Assembly: GCA_023665805.1 (NCBI GenBank) | Contig: JAMPDJ010000003.1 | Location: 1-64,000, forward strand | From: Bacteroides sp. | Lineage (GTDB): Bacteria > Bacteroidota > Bacteroidia > Bacteroidales > Bacteroidaceae | Length of the DNA: 64,000 nucleotides | Reading direction: 5' to 3' | In this document: in pieces, positions 17,588 through 26,252 of the stretch | How the letters are laid out: the number at the start of each line of letters is the position of its first letter | Numbering within the stretch: position 1 is the stretch's first letter | Translations under genes and position numbers: made by a program | Notes under the pieces: generated by a model | The model's input: only the letters and a program-made list of their open reading frames with translations | Told to the model about the DNA's origin: nothing | The model's database searches: none

Positions 17588-18811
17588 GTGAAGCATTCAA
17601 CTGACATAGAGAAGACGTTCTTTGAACTGTTGCGAGTGGCTGTAGGAAATGCCGACAGTCTCTCGCATTTGCCTTCGCAGAAAGAATGGAAAGCACTCTA
17701 CTACATGGCGAAGAAACAGAGCCTTGTCGGAGTGTGCTTTGCAGCTTTGCAACGGCTTGGAGCAGATGCCGACGAGGGCTTTGCCAGAATCGGCATGAGC
17801 GTGATGCAATACATCACGTGGATGGGTATGGCTGCCAAGATACAGCAACGGAATCAGATTGTAAATGAACAATGTGAGACTTTGCAACAGAAACTGTCAA
17901 ACGAAGGATTACAATCGTGCATTCTAAAAGGTCAAGCTGTTGCGGCTCTATATCAAGTGAACGATAACGACAATTGTCACCCGGATAGCTCCATAAACCT
18001 TCAAGGGCTTCGCCAAAGTGGTGACATTGACGCATGGGTAAATGCTTCGCGTAAGGACATCATAAAGTATGTGCAAATGATTGCTCCTACAACAAACGCG
18101 AGGGAACATCACATAGAACTTAAAGCATTTCAAGAGACAGAAGTCGAAATCCATTTCTGGCCAGCGGTTATTCGTCACTTCTTAAAAAACAGGAAGTTAC
18201 AAAGGTGGTTTGAAGAGCATAAAGAAGATGTCTTCTCCAATAGAGTTGATATTGGTTCGAAGGATTCAGAGAGCAACCCTTCGAACTCCTCAAACTTTTC
18301 TGAACCTCTCACCGTTTGTGCTCCTACGCCCGAATTTCATGCCATTCAACAGATGGCACACATGTATCACCATCTTTTTGATAGTGGAATAGGACTGAGG
18401 CAGGTGATGGATTATTATTTTGTGCTTAAAGCTCTATCAGCTACTCCTAAAAAACACAAGGCATTGGCTTCGGATATCAAACATATAGGTATGGGGCGGT
18501 TTGCTTCGGCAATGATGTGGGTGATTAAGACCGTCTTCGTTAATCACGATGACGATGACGAAAACTTCCTCCTTGGCATCAAACCGAACGAGGCTGATGG
18601 CCGTTTCCTTCTATACGAGATTATGCGAGGAGGAAATTTCGGAAAGTATGATAACAAGAATAAACGCAACACCAAGCATTACGCCACAAGCTTCTATGGC
18701 AGCATATTCCGCAACATGCACTACCTCCGCTTCAATCCCTTTGACTGGTTCTGGAGCCCATTGTGGCGTTTGTACTATTTCGTCTGGAGGAAATGTCATG
18801 GTTATCATTGA
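17588..18811 (+). CDS. Nucleotidyltransferase-like protein (NTP_transf_5 type)
   Basis: A 407-residue protein resembling the uncharacterised nucleotidyltransferase family often seen in polysaccharide loci. The core is visible: LSNEGLQSCILKGQAVAALY, QSGDIDAWV near residue 150 (the GDiD metal motif), and VEIHFWPA. The C-terminus is aromatic and basic (FDWFWSPLWRLYYFVWRK) and may contact the membrane. The first in-frame start is GTG 17588; an ATG at 17569 belongs to another frame that soon stops. Substrate and product are unknown, though the position suggests a role in finishing or decorating the glycan. Confidence 0.75.
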   Translation: MKHSTDIEKTFFELLRVAVGNADSLSHLPSQKEWKALYYMAKKQSLVGVCFAALQRLGADADEGFARIGMSVMQYITWMGMAAKIQQRNQIVNEQCETLQQKLSNEGLQSCILKGQAVAALYQVNDNDNCHPDSSINLQGLRQSGDIDAWVNASRKDIIKYVQMIAPTTNAREHHIELKAFQETEVEIHFWPAVIRHFLKNRKLQRWFEEHKEDVFSNRVDIGSKDSESNPSNSSNFSEPLTVCAPTPEFHAIQQMAHMYHHLFDSGIGLRQVMDYYFVLKALSATPKKHKALASDIKHIGMGRFASAMMWVIKTVFVNHDDDDENFLLGIKPNEADGRFLLYEIMRGGNFGKYDNKNKRNTKHYATSFYGSIFRNMHYLRFNPFDWFWSPLWRLYYFVWRKCHGYH

Positions 18812-19309
18812 TTTGGAAGATAAATTGAGATACTTAAGTCATAAAACAATTTATACTAAACCGCATGGACAAAATTGATATAGAGTTCGGTCCGAATCCA
18901 GCCAAAGTCTGTTAGTTGCGTAAACTTCTGCTTACGTTGCAGACCGTCAGGCTGCCGGTGACACTCGTGATGCGCAGGTTATCGCTGTGGAATACAGCGA
19001 TAACATAATCTATCCCGATAAAGTGCGTTTGAACAAGTATTACTATGAACACTACTCATTTGTGAAAGACATACAAATGATTTTTGCAACCGTTCTTGGT
19101 TTTAAGGTGCTGTTTGCTGGTGAAGAGATTTAAGACGAGCAAAGGAATGAAGTACATAAAAGCATTGTGGCAATTCTGCACTTACCTCTTTGTCCCTCAG
19201 ATGGGACGACAAAGACGCAGGTTGGAACTGCGGAAGAGACATGGCATAAGGCGAAGGTCATGGAACATTCCGTGATACTCTTCGAGGCAAAGAAACGGGC
19301 GTATAAATG
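18812..19309. other. Right boundary of the polysaccharide locus
   Basis: 498 bp without an intact gene. It contains the tail of a sugar transferase (18924-19133). A 63-codon frame at 19084-19275 overlaps that tail and looks spurious. The locus ends here: the next gene, serB, is on the other strand and conserved. Confidence 0.6.
18924..19133 (+). pseudogene. C-terminal remnant of a second sugar transferase
   Basis: Between an in-frame TAA (18921) and TAA (19131) the frame reads TSAYVADRQAAGDTRDAQVI, then IIYPDKVRLNKYYYEHYS and ends LFAGEEI. This matches the C-terminal tail that follows the catalytic domain in Bacteroidales WcaJ-type sugar transferases. The catalytic part is gone. It shows that a second initiating transferase once closed this locus. 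Confidence 0.65.
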
Positions 19310-20557
19310 CTATTGAGCCTTTTCGTCCAAATAGCTGTCCTTGAACCCCAGGAAGTACAGCACGCCGTCCAAACCTATGGTATTTATGGCTTGACGAGCA
19401 TTAGCCGTCACACGTGGCTTGGCATGAAATGCAATGCCCAAACCTGCCGCAGACAGCATGGGCAGGTCGTTGGCACCGTCTCCAACAGCTATGGTCTGCT
19501 CCATATCCACTTTTTCTACTTGGGCTATCAAACGAAGCAGCTCTGCCTTACGTTTGCCATCCACTATTTCGCCAACGTAGTTGCCTGTGAGGTGTCCGGT
19601 ATCGTCTACTTCAAGTTCGTTGGCATAGACATAATCCACACCATATCTTTTTTGTATGTATTCACCAAAATAAGTGAAACCTCCGGAAAGGATGGCTATC
19701 TTGTAGCCATAGCTTTTCAGGACATACATAAGCCTGTCAACACCCTCGGTGAAAGGAAGATGTTCGGCAATGTCAGCCATGACACTGACATCCAACCCTT
19801 TCAGCAACTGGCATCGACGAGTAAAGGATTCCTTGAAATCCATTTCGCCACGCATGGCCGACTCCGTGATGGCAGCTACCTGATCATAGACACCATGTCT
19901 GCGTGCCAGCTCGTCTATCACCTCCGCCTGTATGAGGGTCGAGTCCATATCGAAGCATATCAGACGACGCATCCTGCGATACATATTGTCCCGTTGGAAA
20001 GAGCAATCAATCTCCATCTCTCCTGACAAACGTAACAAATCGGCCTGCATCCGTGCTCTGTCGTGTGGCGTGCCACGCAGCGAGAACTGGATGCAGGCCC
20101 TTGTCTTTTCTACAGGGCGGACTATGCTCTGCCTGCCTGACAGACGCTGGACTGCATCTATGTTCAATCCCTGTTCCAATATCAGATGCGTAACAGCTCC
20201 TATTTGGCGTGCTTCCAACCTACGTCCCAAAATCGTCAGGATATAACGGTTTTTACCTTGACGAGATACCCAAGCCTCGTATTCTTCCAGAGTAACAGGA
20301 CCGAACTTGATGTTCACTCCCAACTCACTGGTTTTGAATAACAATTCCTTCATTACCTTGCCGCTGCGTTCCTCGTCCACACGGATTAGTATGCCCATGC
20401 TCAAAGTCGAGTGTATCACAGCCTGGCCAATATCCTGTATATGCACGTCATAGGCAGAAAGAACATCCATTACCTCCGCTGTCAATCCTGGGCGGTCCAC
20501 GCCAGTGATACGCACCAGCATCAATTCCTCTTTGGGCTGATTGCTATTCTCCTCCAT
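19310..20557 (-). CDS. serB: Phosphoserine phosphatase SerB with N-terminal ACT domains
   Basis: Removes phosphate from phosphoserine, the last step of serine synthesis. 415 residues: an ACT domain (about 12-90, VRITGVDRPGLTAEVMD), a second ACT-like segment (about 105-190), and a HAD phosphatase domain with the nucleophile motif FDMDSTL (D203, D205), AILSGGFT, and VGDGANDLPML. The ACT domains suggest amino-acid feedback or dimerisation. It is the last gene of a minus-strand pair, 9 bp after the S1/P1 nuclease gene, and probably shares its promoter. Confidence 0.95.
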   Translation of the reverse strand: MEENSNQPKEELMLVRITGVDRPGLTAEVMDVLSAYDVHIQDIGQAVIHSTLSMGILIRVDEERSGKVMKELLFKTSELGVNIKFGPVTLEEYEAWVSRQGKNRYILTILGRRLEARQIGAVTHLILEQGLNIDAVQRLSGRQSIVRPVEKTRACIQFSLRGTPHDRARMQADLLRLSGEMEIDCSFQRDNMYRRMRRLICFDMDSTLIQAEVIDELARRHGVYDQVAAITESAMRGEMDFKESFTRRCQLLKGLDVSVMADIAEHLPFTEGVDRLMYVLKSYGYKIAILSGGFTYFGEYIQKRYGVDYVYANELEVDDTGHLTGNYVGEIVDGKRKAELLRLIAQVEKVDMEQTIAVGDGANDLPMLSAAGLGIAFHAKPRVTANARQAINTIGLDGVLYFLGFKDSYLDEKAQ

Positions 20558-20566
20558 CAGTAATCA

Positions 20567-21346
20567 TCAAAATATCTTATTCAACAAATAAGCCAAACGC
20601 AGACCTCCACGCAACAGTTGTGTTTCTGCACAAGGAGTCCATTGAGCCAGATAATCATATGACAGGTTGGAATACTGTGGCGTAGCACCATATATTTCTA
20701 CTGCCAGACGCCGCGTTTCCTGTGCCCAGTCATCTAATGTCCCCTGGCATATCTGCTGCATTTCCATATTATCCACCCTGTCCAATTCTTCCGCCCATTC
20801 GGTATGGCTCCACTTATGACCAGACTCCAAGACATCCGTGTCCCAGACAGAATGCAGATTGGTGTCCTTGCCAAAGAAACATACAGTCCAAAGGTTTCCA
20901 CCCAAATCAGTCTTGTGTCCCATGTGCATAGGCTGATGCAGATCGCCCACAAGGTGTATGAACATCTTCAATGCCAATGTCTTTTGTGCATCATCAACCT
21001 TAGCATCGGAGAGTTCATGCATCAGTTTCCGCAAGGCCGCAACCACATCACCTTGGGGTTCTGTAGACGCATTCTCATACGCCATGCCATCGTCAACATT
21101 CTTGTAGTGCCATGTCTTGGTATAGGAATACTGTGGCGTATGGCTGGCATTGTCCAACCAATTGCTCCAATACACCATACTGCGTCCATCCAACAATCGA
21201 TGTATCTGTTTACGAGCTTTCTTACTCAGGTGCCGGCTGGCAATGGTGCATGTGACGTCATGTCCTTTTTGTCCCCACGCATAAGTTTCGGCCACAGCAA
21301 CAAACATGGCCAGACACACAAGACTAACCCGATATAAATTCCGCAT
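20567..21346 (-). CDS. Secreted S1/P1-type zinc nuclease
   Basis: Exported single-strand nuclease/3'-nucleotidase of the phospholipase C/P1 fold. A signal peptide (about 1-23, ending ETYA) is followed by the essential N-terminal tryptophan of the mature protein (W24 in AWGQKGHD), which is a zinc ligand through its amino group. Other zinc ligands appear in GHD (29-30), FIHLVGDLHQPMH and NLHSVWD. 259 residues is normal for bacterial forms. The pairing with serB is an operon by spacing (9 bp), with no obvious shared function. Confidence 0.9.
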   Translation of the reverse strand: MRNLYRVSLVCLAMFVAVAETYAWGQKGHDVTCTIASRHLSKKARKQIHRLLDGRSMVYWSNWLDNASHTPQYSYTKTWHYKNVDDGMAYENASTEPQGDVVAALRKLMHELSDAKVDDAQKTLALKMFIHLVGDLHQPMHMGHKTDLGGNLWTVCFFGKDTNLHSVWDTDVLESGHKWSHTEWAEELDRVDNMEMQQICQGTLDDWAQETRRLAVEIYGATPQYSNLSYDYLAQWTPCAETQLLRGGLRLAYLLNKIF

Positions 21347-21428
21347 ATAATTAAAGTTTTTATTGAGCTAATGACCATGTCATGATGGCGAAAGCAATAT
21401 CGGCATTCACTCACGGCACAATAGAACT

Positions 21429-23114
21429 TTATCGGCTACCCACAAAGCGTTTGACCGTTTCTCCTGTGACGGTATTCCACAGAATATACACACCGGCAGG
21501 CAACGTACCCAATAAAGACTCCCTGCATTTGGCCACTATCCTACCGTCTACCGTATAGACCTTCATAACGGCATCTTCCCATTCACCGAACCTATCCTCC
21601 ATATCTGAAATACCGGTATCGGACTTGCCTCCCATAAAAGAAAATGAAACAGTCTGAGCATTGCTGTCAAACGCAATGTCCGTGATAGGCTTGTGCATCA
21701 AATACGTACCATCCGTATTGGGACTATGCAGAATGGCAGCGGGTGCCGTACGGTCACCTTCTGTGCGTTCTGTATCTGTCAACGCATTGTTACCTGAGAT
21801 TCCCCAATACTTGATTACAGAGGGAATATCCTTCAGAGGCCACAGGTGCCCCCTCAATTCCGATATATACTTGTCCGCCTCAGCAGCCAAGTTTTCACTT
21901 ATCTCGAAATGTCCGTTGGCTGGAATGATGGTCATACGCTGGCGAGCGGCATTGGTATTCACCCTGTTGCCACTCCATGCCACGGCATCATAATCCACAT
22001 GATACACCATCAATCCGCTGCCCAATGACGTACACAGCCCTGCACTCCATGGATCACTGGCATTGCGGTTCTCCAAAATGTAGTATTCGTCTCTGTTGCC
22101 ATCATTATATATAATGTATGCAGAACCGCCATCGCCCAAAGCCTTCATGGAAGGCACATACGTAGGCCCAACCAATTCCACTAAAGGCATCCATCCCATA
22201 AAATTACGTTCGTAGGCAGTATAAGGTGTTGGACGATAACCATTGTACAAATACTCGCCATAGTCCATCAGACTCCAGTAGTCCATACCGGCAGCCTTGT
22301 AGTTCAAGTCATAGAAATCCGGCAATCCCAGCATATGCGACATCTCATGGACATAAACTCCAATGCCATTAAGCTTGGCATTGTCTGCTCCGCCTTGGCT
22401 ACTTTCATCCATGCCAAGCAGTTCGGGGGCCAACAACTCGGTGGCATAAGTCACCTCCGCGATAGTAGACGAAGAGGTCCAGCACACAGGATGCATGCCA
22501 TTCTCGTCACCGACATTGGCTCCACATCCAGGAAAGACTATTATCACGCCATCTATTTTTCCATCTCCATTAGTATCAAATTCGTCAATACGGTCCCGAA
22601 CTTGTGGAGCAAGCTGTCCAAGGGCATCATTACGGAACACTGTCCTGCGGGCAGAGCCACTCGCTTCTCCATAGTAACGGCGTTCATGCGGAACCGTAAC
22701 AGCATCCATTATCACAAACTCCGGAGTGAACAATCCGGCACTCATGGCCTCGAAATAATCTCTAACAGAATACGGATTGTCTCCAGCCCCAATGCCGTTG
22801 CCATTGAAGAAAACATCAAAGAGCTCTTTCACGGCAGCCTCATTCTCCCCTACCGTGAACTTGATATCCGTAAAATCGGCCAGACAAACAAGTATCTTTG
22901 GCGACCCCTCTGCTGACAGGCACGCTTGCTTCTGCGTTGCTGCCGAATAATGTGCTGCATTGCGGACAAACGCAACATCTTCTCCATTCTCTGACAAAAT
23001 ACAAGGACGCTTGGTTATTGCTATCGTTGGCATGCCCTCTACGTCATTCTCATTAAGCTGCGCATGTGAGTTCATAGCCAATAGCAAACCCAATGCAATC
23101 ATTATCCGCTTCAT
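21429..23114 (-). CDS. Secreted M6-family metalloprotease with T9SS-like tail
   Basis: Exported zinc protease of the immune-inhibitor-A-like M6 family, 561 residues. A signal peptide (1-18, ending NSHA) is followed by a pro-segment and a catalytic domain with HEMSHMLGLPDFYD (H256, E257, H260) and the M6-type NPYSVRDYFEAMSAG. An EF-hand-like loop DTNGDGKIDG at 180-189 may bind calcium. The last 60 residues (VYTVDGRIVAK, then LPAGVYILW) resemble a T9SS sorting domain, so export to the cell surface is likely. Transcribed from its own promoter at 23180. The nuclease gene starts 82 bp downstream. Confidence 0.88.
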   Translation of the reverse strand: MKRIMIALGLLLAMNSHAQLNENDVEGMPTIAITKRPCILSENGEDVAFVRNAAHYSAATQKQACLSAEGSPKILVCLADFTDIKFTVGENEAAVKELFDVFFNGNGIGAGDNPYSVRDYFEAMSAGLFTPEFVIMDAVTVPHERRYYGEASGSARRTVFRNDALGQLAPQVRDRIDEFDTNGDGKIDGVIIVFPGCGANVGDENGMHPVCWTSSSTIAEVTYATELLAPELLGMDESSQGGADNAKLNGIGVYVHEMSHMLGLPDFYDLNYKAAGMDYWSLMDYGEYLYNGYRPTPYTAYERNFMGWMPLVELVGPTYVPSMKALGDGGSAYIIYNDGNRDEYYILENRNASDPWSAGLCTSLGSGLMVYHVDYDAVAWSGNRVNTNAARQRMTIIPANGHFEISENLAAEADKYISELRGHLWPLKDIPSVIKYWGISGNNALTDTERTEGDRTAPAAILHSPNTDGTYLMHKPITDIAFDSNAQTVSFSFMGGKSDTGISDMEDRFGEWEDAVMKVYTVDGRIVAKCRESLLGTLPAGVYILWNTVTGETVKRFVGSR

Positions 23115-23179
23115 AATCTACTTGCGTTTATTTTTCATATCATCATATCATATACGCATCGCATATCATATGTTGATGG

Positions 23180-23187
23180 CAAAGTTA
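23180..23187 (-). promoter_or_regulatory. -7 element (TAACTTTG) for the M6 protease gene
   Basis: TAnnTTTG match on the minus strand, giving a leader of about 60 nt. Confidence 0.55.
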
Positions 23188-23251
23188 GCATATTTTCACC
23201 CAATAACAAAAAAAGTCACCTCAAATGTTTCCTCAATTCAAGAAAAAGCCG

Positions 23252-23259
23252 TACATTTG
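23252..23259 (+). promoter_or_regulatory. -7 element (TACATTTG) for tRNA-Ala
   Basis: TAnnTTTG match ending 18 bp before the tRNA, so transcription would start about 10 nt upstream of the mature 5' end. Confidence 0.55.
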
Positions 23260-23277
23260 CAGTGTCCAAAACAAGAC

Positions 23278-23350
<73 letters not shown>

Positions 23351-23351
<1 letters not shown>

Positions 23352-23393
23352 CAAACAACGGGCAAATCCAATTTGGATTTGCCCGTTGTTTGT
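23351..23393 (+). terminator. Perfect 20-bp hairpin after tRNA-Ala
   Basis: Arms 23351-23370 and 23374-23393 are exact reverse complements around an ATT loop. The left arm begins at the last base of the tRNA. It could also act for the minus-strand gene that ends at 23430. Confidence 0.8.
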
Positions 23394-23429
23394 TATATAC
23401 CATCTCCGGCGTTGTACACCATGGCCGCA

Positions 23430-23999
23430 TTACCCCTTAGCACACGGGCACTGTATAAAACTGCCGCAAGCGTGGTGACCTTGGCGGTTAGTGTTACCCT
23501 TGTGCCCGTGAGAAAAAGCTGACCAATCGGCACTGCGGCCACACATGCCCAAGAGAGCTGCGGCTTGCCGCGGAGCGAGGGTCTTACGCAACTTGTCATA
23601 GTATTTTTCCTGCAACTTCAAAATCTCCGTACTACATTTCGTACGCGCCTTTACCATGGCATCCATCTGTTGCTCGGTGGGCTTTTTCTCTTTAGCATTT
23701 TCCCGAATGCCATATTTCTCCTTGACAGCCTTGCAGTCCTTGCGGTAGCTGTCCATCAACTCCTTTACCATGGCACTATCAGCCTCGTTAAGATTTCTCA
23801 TAAAAGCCGGTACACGACTGCGTTTCCCCTTTGGAGTCTTGTAATGTTTGCCGGATTTGTGCCGTTGGTTGCCTTGATGCTTACACGCCATGGTACAAGC
23901 GGTTGTGTCACAGGAGGTGGCGAGGTTGGAACTCTCTGCAGTTTGCGCATTGGTCACCATGGCAATGGCGACGAATAATAAAAAACATGTTTTTCTCAT
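23430..23999 (-). CDS. Exported basic, Cys/His-rich helical protein (Spy-like region)
   Basis: A 189-residue exported protein. The signal peptide (1-18, ending VTNA) precedes a cysteine-containing segment (SCDTTACTMACKH) and a basic stretch, then a helical region (about 70-150: MRNLNEADSAMVKELMDSYR and KLQEKYYDKLRKTLAPRQ) like the LTxxQ helices of Spy/CpxP periplasmic proteins. The C-terminus has more Cys and His (HGHKGN, HACGSF, CPCAKG), which hints at metal binding. No exact family is recognised. It is a single-gene unit. Confidence 0.7.
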   Translation of the reverse strand: MRKTCFLLFVAIAMVTNAQTAESSNLATSCDTTACTMACKHQGNQRHKSGKHYKTPKGKRSRVPAFMRNLNEADSAMVKELMDSYRKDCKAVKEKYGIRENAKEKKPTEQQMDAMVKARTKCSTEILKLQEKYYDKLRKTLAPRQAAALLGMCGRSADWSAFSHGHKGNTNRQGHHACGSFIQCPCAKG

Positions 24000-24161
24000 A
24001 ACATATTCCTTTTGTCAGATTATATAGGTGAAACATGTGGCCTGCTTCTACAAGCCTACGGTTATATGACAATACTGCAACGGAATGGTTTAACAATAAC
24101 CGACCATTGGAACATCAATTTGCATTACGGTCATGAGAATCCTACGTATACGGCACCTCAT

Positions 24162-24193
24162 ATTCGCGAATTCACACCCTCGAATTCGCGAAT
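24162..24193. repeat. 12-bp perfect inverted repeat of ATTCGCGAATTC
   Basis: ATTCGCGAATTC (24162-24173) and its reverse complement (24182-24193) are separated by 8 nt. Each arm itself contains the palindromes TTCGCGAA and GAATTC, so the site has two-fold symmetry at two scales. Possible operator or hairpin. Confidence 0.65.
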
Positions 24194-24553
24194 GTGATTT
24201 CCCATATACACTGATGACACATTTGGAACATCATGGCAGATATTTATGACTTTATGATATTGTAATAATGATGTTTATTGGCTGTTTATTTTGTTTTAAT
24301 CATAGTTATTCGTACCTTTACCTGCGTTAAGCAAGCATCGAGAATTAGTTTATACCATTCTTCAATGGTTCTCAAGCTGATTCTCGTTATTGCTCATTAG
24401 TCATTACGGAATCACATAACTCCATCTTCGTAGGATGGACATTCAGCCAGATAACCTCAAATAACAATATAAACTAATTACCGATACTTAATTTATCATA
24501 AAAATTCACGACCACTGTATATACCTTATTTATTATATATATATAAGATTCTG

Positions 24554-24616
24554 AGGATTGGCGGAGCGTTGTTCCGCGTAACGTCCCAATTGCCTACAAA
24601 AGGCGAAAGAAATCCT
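24554..24616 (+). promoter_or_regulatory. Candidate structured 5' leader of rlpA
   Basis: AGGATT (24554-24559) pairs with AATCCT (24611-24616) to close a region with hairpin GCGGAGC-gtt-GTTCCGC (24561-24577) and hairpin GCCT-acaaa-AGGC (24592-24604). ATTGG (24557-24561) can instead pair with CCAAT (24586-24590), so two structures compete. It lies 20 nt upstream of the rlpA start. I cannot match it to a named riboswitch. Confidence 0.35.
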
Positions 24617-24636
24617 TCGATACTTATGAAAACACC

Positions 24637-25152
24637 ATGCATATGCAATCCAGACCACTTCATTTACCTGTAAAATCACTGCGGACATTGGTACTATTCA
24701 CCATGCTATACCCTATTTCTTCGGTTCTGGTCCATGCTCAGATTCTGGACAAGGGTAACGCATCCTACTACTCTGACGCACTGCATGGACGAAAGATGAG
24801 CAACGGAGAACGATACCATCGCGATAGCCTAACCTGCGCACATCTGAAACTGCCATTCGGCACCATGCTGAAAGTGCGCAACCTGATAAACGACAAGGAG
24901 GTAGTTGTACAGGTGACAGACCGCGGGCCTTTTTCCAGACGCTTTATACTTGACCTCTCGCGAACAGCCGCCAGAAAGTTGGGCATACTGGGCAAAGGAT
25001 ACGTGCCGGTGGAAATATCACTTTACAACCCTGGGAAAGTGCCATTCCGCTTGGAGGAGCCGGAGGTGCACATTCCGGAATTAGACATGCAGATACGAAC
25101 ATTGGCGACATATCCGGAACCATTGTGGCAACAAGCAGATAGCATCGAATAA
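24637..25152 (+). CDS. rlpA: RlpA-family double-psi beta-barrel protein
   Basis: Septal-ring lytic transglycosylase-like protein that acts on peptidoglycan in the periplasm. Signal sequence about 1-35 (ending VLVHAQ), then one double-psi beta-barrel domain (about 40-135): GNASYYSDALHGRKMSNGER, LPFGTMLKVRN and VQVTDRGPFSRRFILDLS, with the conserved His of the active-site region and the catalytic-type Asp of TDRGP. It lacks the C-terminal SPOR domain of E. coli RlpA, as usual for short Bacteroidales forms (171 residues). No lipobox cysteine is seen. A second in-frame ATG lies at 24643. Single gene with a long leader. Confidence 0.88.
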   Translation: MHMQSRPLHLPVKSLRTLVLFTMLYPISSVLVHAQILDKGNASYYSDALHGRKMSNGERYHRDSLTCAHLKLPFGTMLKVRNLINDKEVVVQVTDRGPFSRRFILDLSRTAARKLGILGKGYVPVEISLYNPGKVPFRLEEPEVHIPELDMQIRTLATYPEPLWQQADSIE

Positions 25153-25196
25153 CATTCTTTCACGCTTTATCTTAACCGCCATTCAATTCTTTATCG

Positions 25197-25204
25197 TAAC
25201 TTTG
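25197..25204 (+). promoter_or_regulatory. -7 element (TAACTTTG) for pfkA
   Basis: TAnnTTTG match 30 bp before the pfkA start, giving a short leader of about 22 nt. Confidence 0.6.
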
Positions 25205-25233
25205 TCACGTGAAATATACCAACATTCAAACAC

Positions 25234-26211
25234 ATGTCAAAAATAAAAACCATAGGCATCCTTACCTCCGGAGGCGACGCATCCGGCATGAATGCCGCAA
25301 TACGTGCCGTGACACGCGCTGCCATCGCACACGGCATGAGGGTGAAAGCCATATACCGTGGCTACGAGGGATTGGTGCACAATGAGATTACAGAGTTCAC
25401 CACAGAAAACGTGAGCAACATCATCCAACGTGGCGGTACCATACTGAAAACTGCACGCAGCAAGGAATTTACCACATTTGAGGGCAGACAGAAAGCCTAT
25501 GACAACATGGTGGCCAACAACATAGATGCCCTTATAGTAATAGGCGGCAACGGAAGTCTTACCGGTGCGCGCATATTCGCAGAAGAGTTTGACGTCACAT
25601 GCATAGGCCTGCCAGGAACCATAGACAACGATCTGAACGGCACGGACCTGACCATAGGCTACGACACCACGTTGAACACCATCGTGGAGTGTGTGGACAA
25701 AATCAGAGACACGGCAAACAGCCATGAACGCATTTTCTTTGTTGAGGTAATGGGACGCGATGCTGGCTTTCTGGCACAGAACAGTGCCATAGCAGCTGGC
25801 GCCGAAGCAGCCATCATTCCAGAGGACAGTACTGGCGCGGATCAGCTGGAACTGTTCATAGGCCACGGCATACGCAAGAGCAAGAAATCCTGCATTGTAT
25901 TGGTAAGCGAAAGTCCCAAGTGCGGAGCCATGTATTATGCAGAGCGTGTAAGGAAAGAGTATCCCGGTTATGACGTGAGAGTGTCCATCCTCGGTCATCT
26001 GCAACGCGGTGGCTGTCCAAGCGCACAGGACCGCATACTGGCCAGTCGTCTGGGAGTGGGTGCCATCCAGGCTCTGATAGAGGGCCAGCGAAATGTAATG
26101 ATAGGCATTCGCAACGATGAAATAGTATACGTACCCTTTGCCAACGCAGTCAAGAGCGACAAGCCTCTGAAAAAGGAGCTGATCAACGCCATGGCCATTC
26201 TGTCAACCTAA
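25234..26211 (+). CDS. pfkA: 6-phosphofructokinase PfkA
   Basis: Phosphorylates fructose-6-phosphate in glycolysis. 325 residues, with [18 protein letters not shown] (8-25), the phosphate-binding loop [10 protein letters not shown] (103-112), catalytic [12 protein letters not shown] (D131, D133), [12 protein letters not shown] and LGHLQRGG. The loop has Asn (N106) where the ATP-using E. coli enzyme has the magnesium-binding Asp103, so the phosphoryl donor (ATP or pyrophosphate) and metal binding deserve care. It has its own promoter, and the acyltransferase gene follows after 41 bp. Confidence 0.95.
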   Translation: MSKIKTIGILTSGGDASGMNAAIRAVTRAAIAHGMRVKAIYRGYEGLVHNEITEFTTENVSNIIQRGGTILKTARSKEFTTFEGRQKAYDNMVANNIDALIVIGGNGSLTGARIFAEEFDVTCIGLPGTIDNDLNGTDLTIGYDTTLNTIVECVDKIRDTANSHERIFFVEVMGRDAGFLAQNSAIAAGAEAAIIPEDSTGADQLELFIGHGIRKSKKSCIVLVSESPKCGAMYYAERVRKEYPGYDVRVSILGHLQRGGCPSAQDRILASRLGVGAIQALIEGQRNVMIGIRNDEIVYVPFANAVKSDKPLKKELINAMAILST

Positions 26212-26252
26212 ACCGAAGTTCGCCCTTATACATTTTATCCTGTTATCATACA

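Larger units (their letters stand above)
24000..24636. other. 637-bp intergenic region upstream of rlpA
   Basis: No credible gene. It holds a near-symmetric inverted repeat at 24162-24193 and a possible structured leader at 24554-24616, otherwise AT-rich DNA with a (TA)n run near 24535-24546. The promoter of the minus-strand gene ending at 23430 must lie at the left end. Confidence 0.5.

Noticed and set aside
19307..20026. 239-codon open frame antisense to serB
   Set aside because: Covers the SerB catalytic domain on the other strand. Shadow frame.
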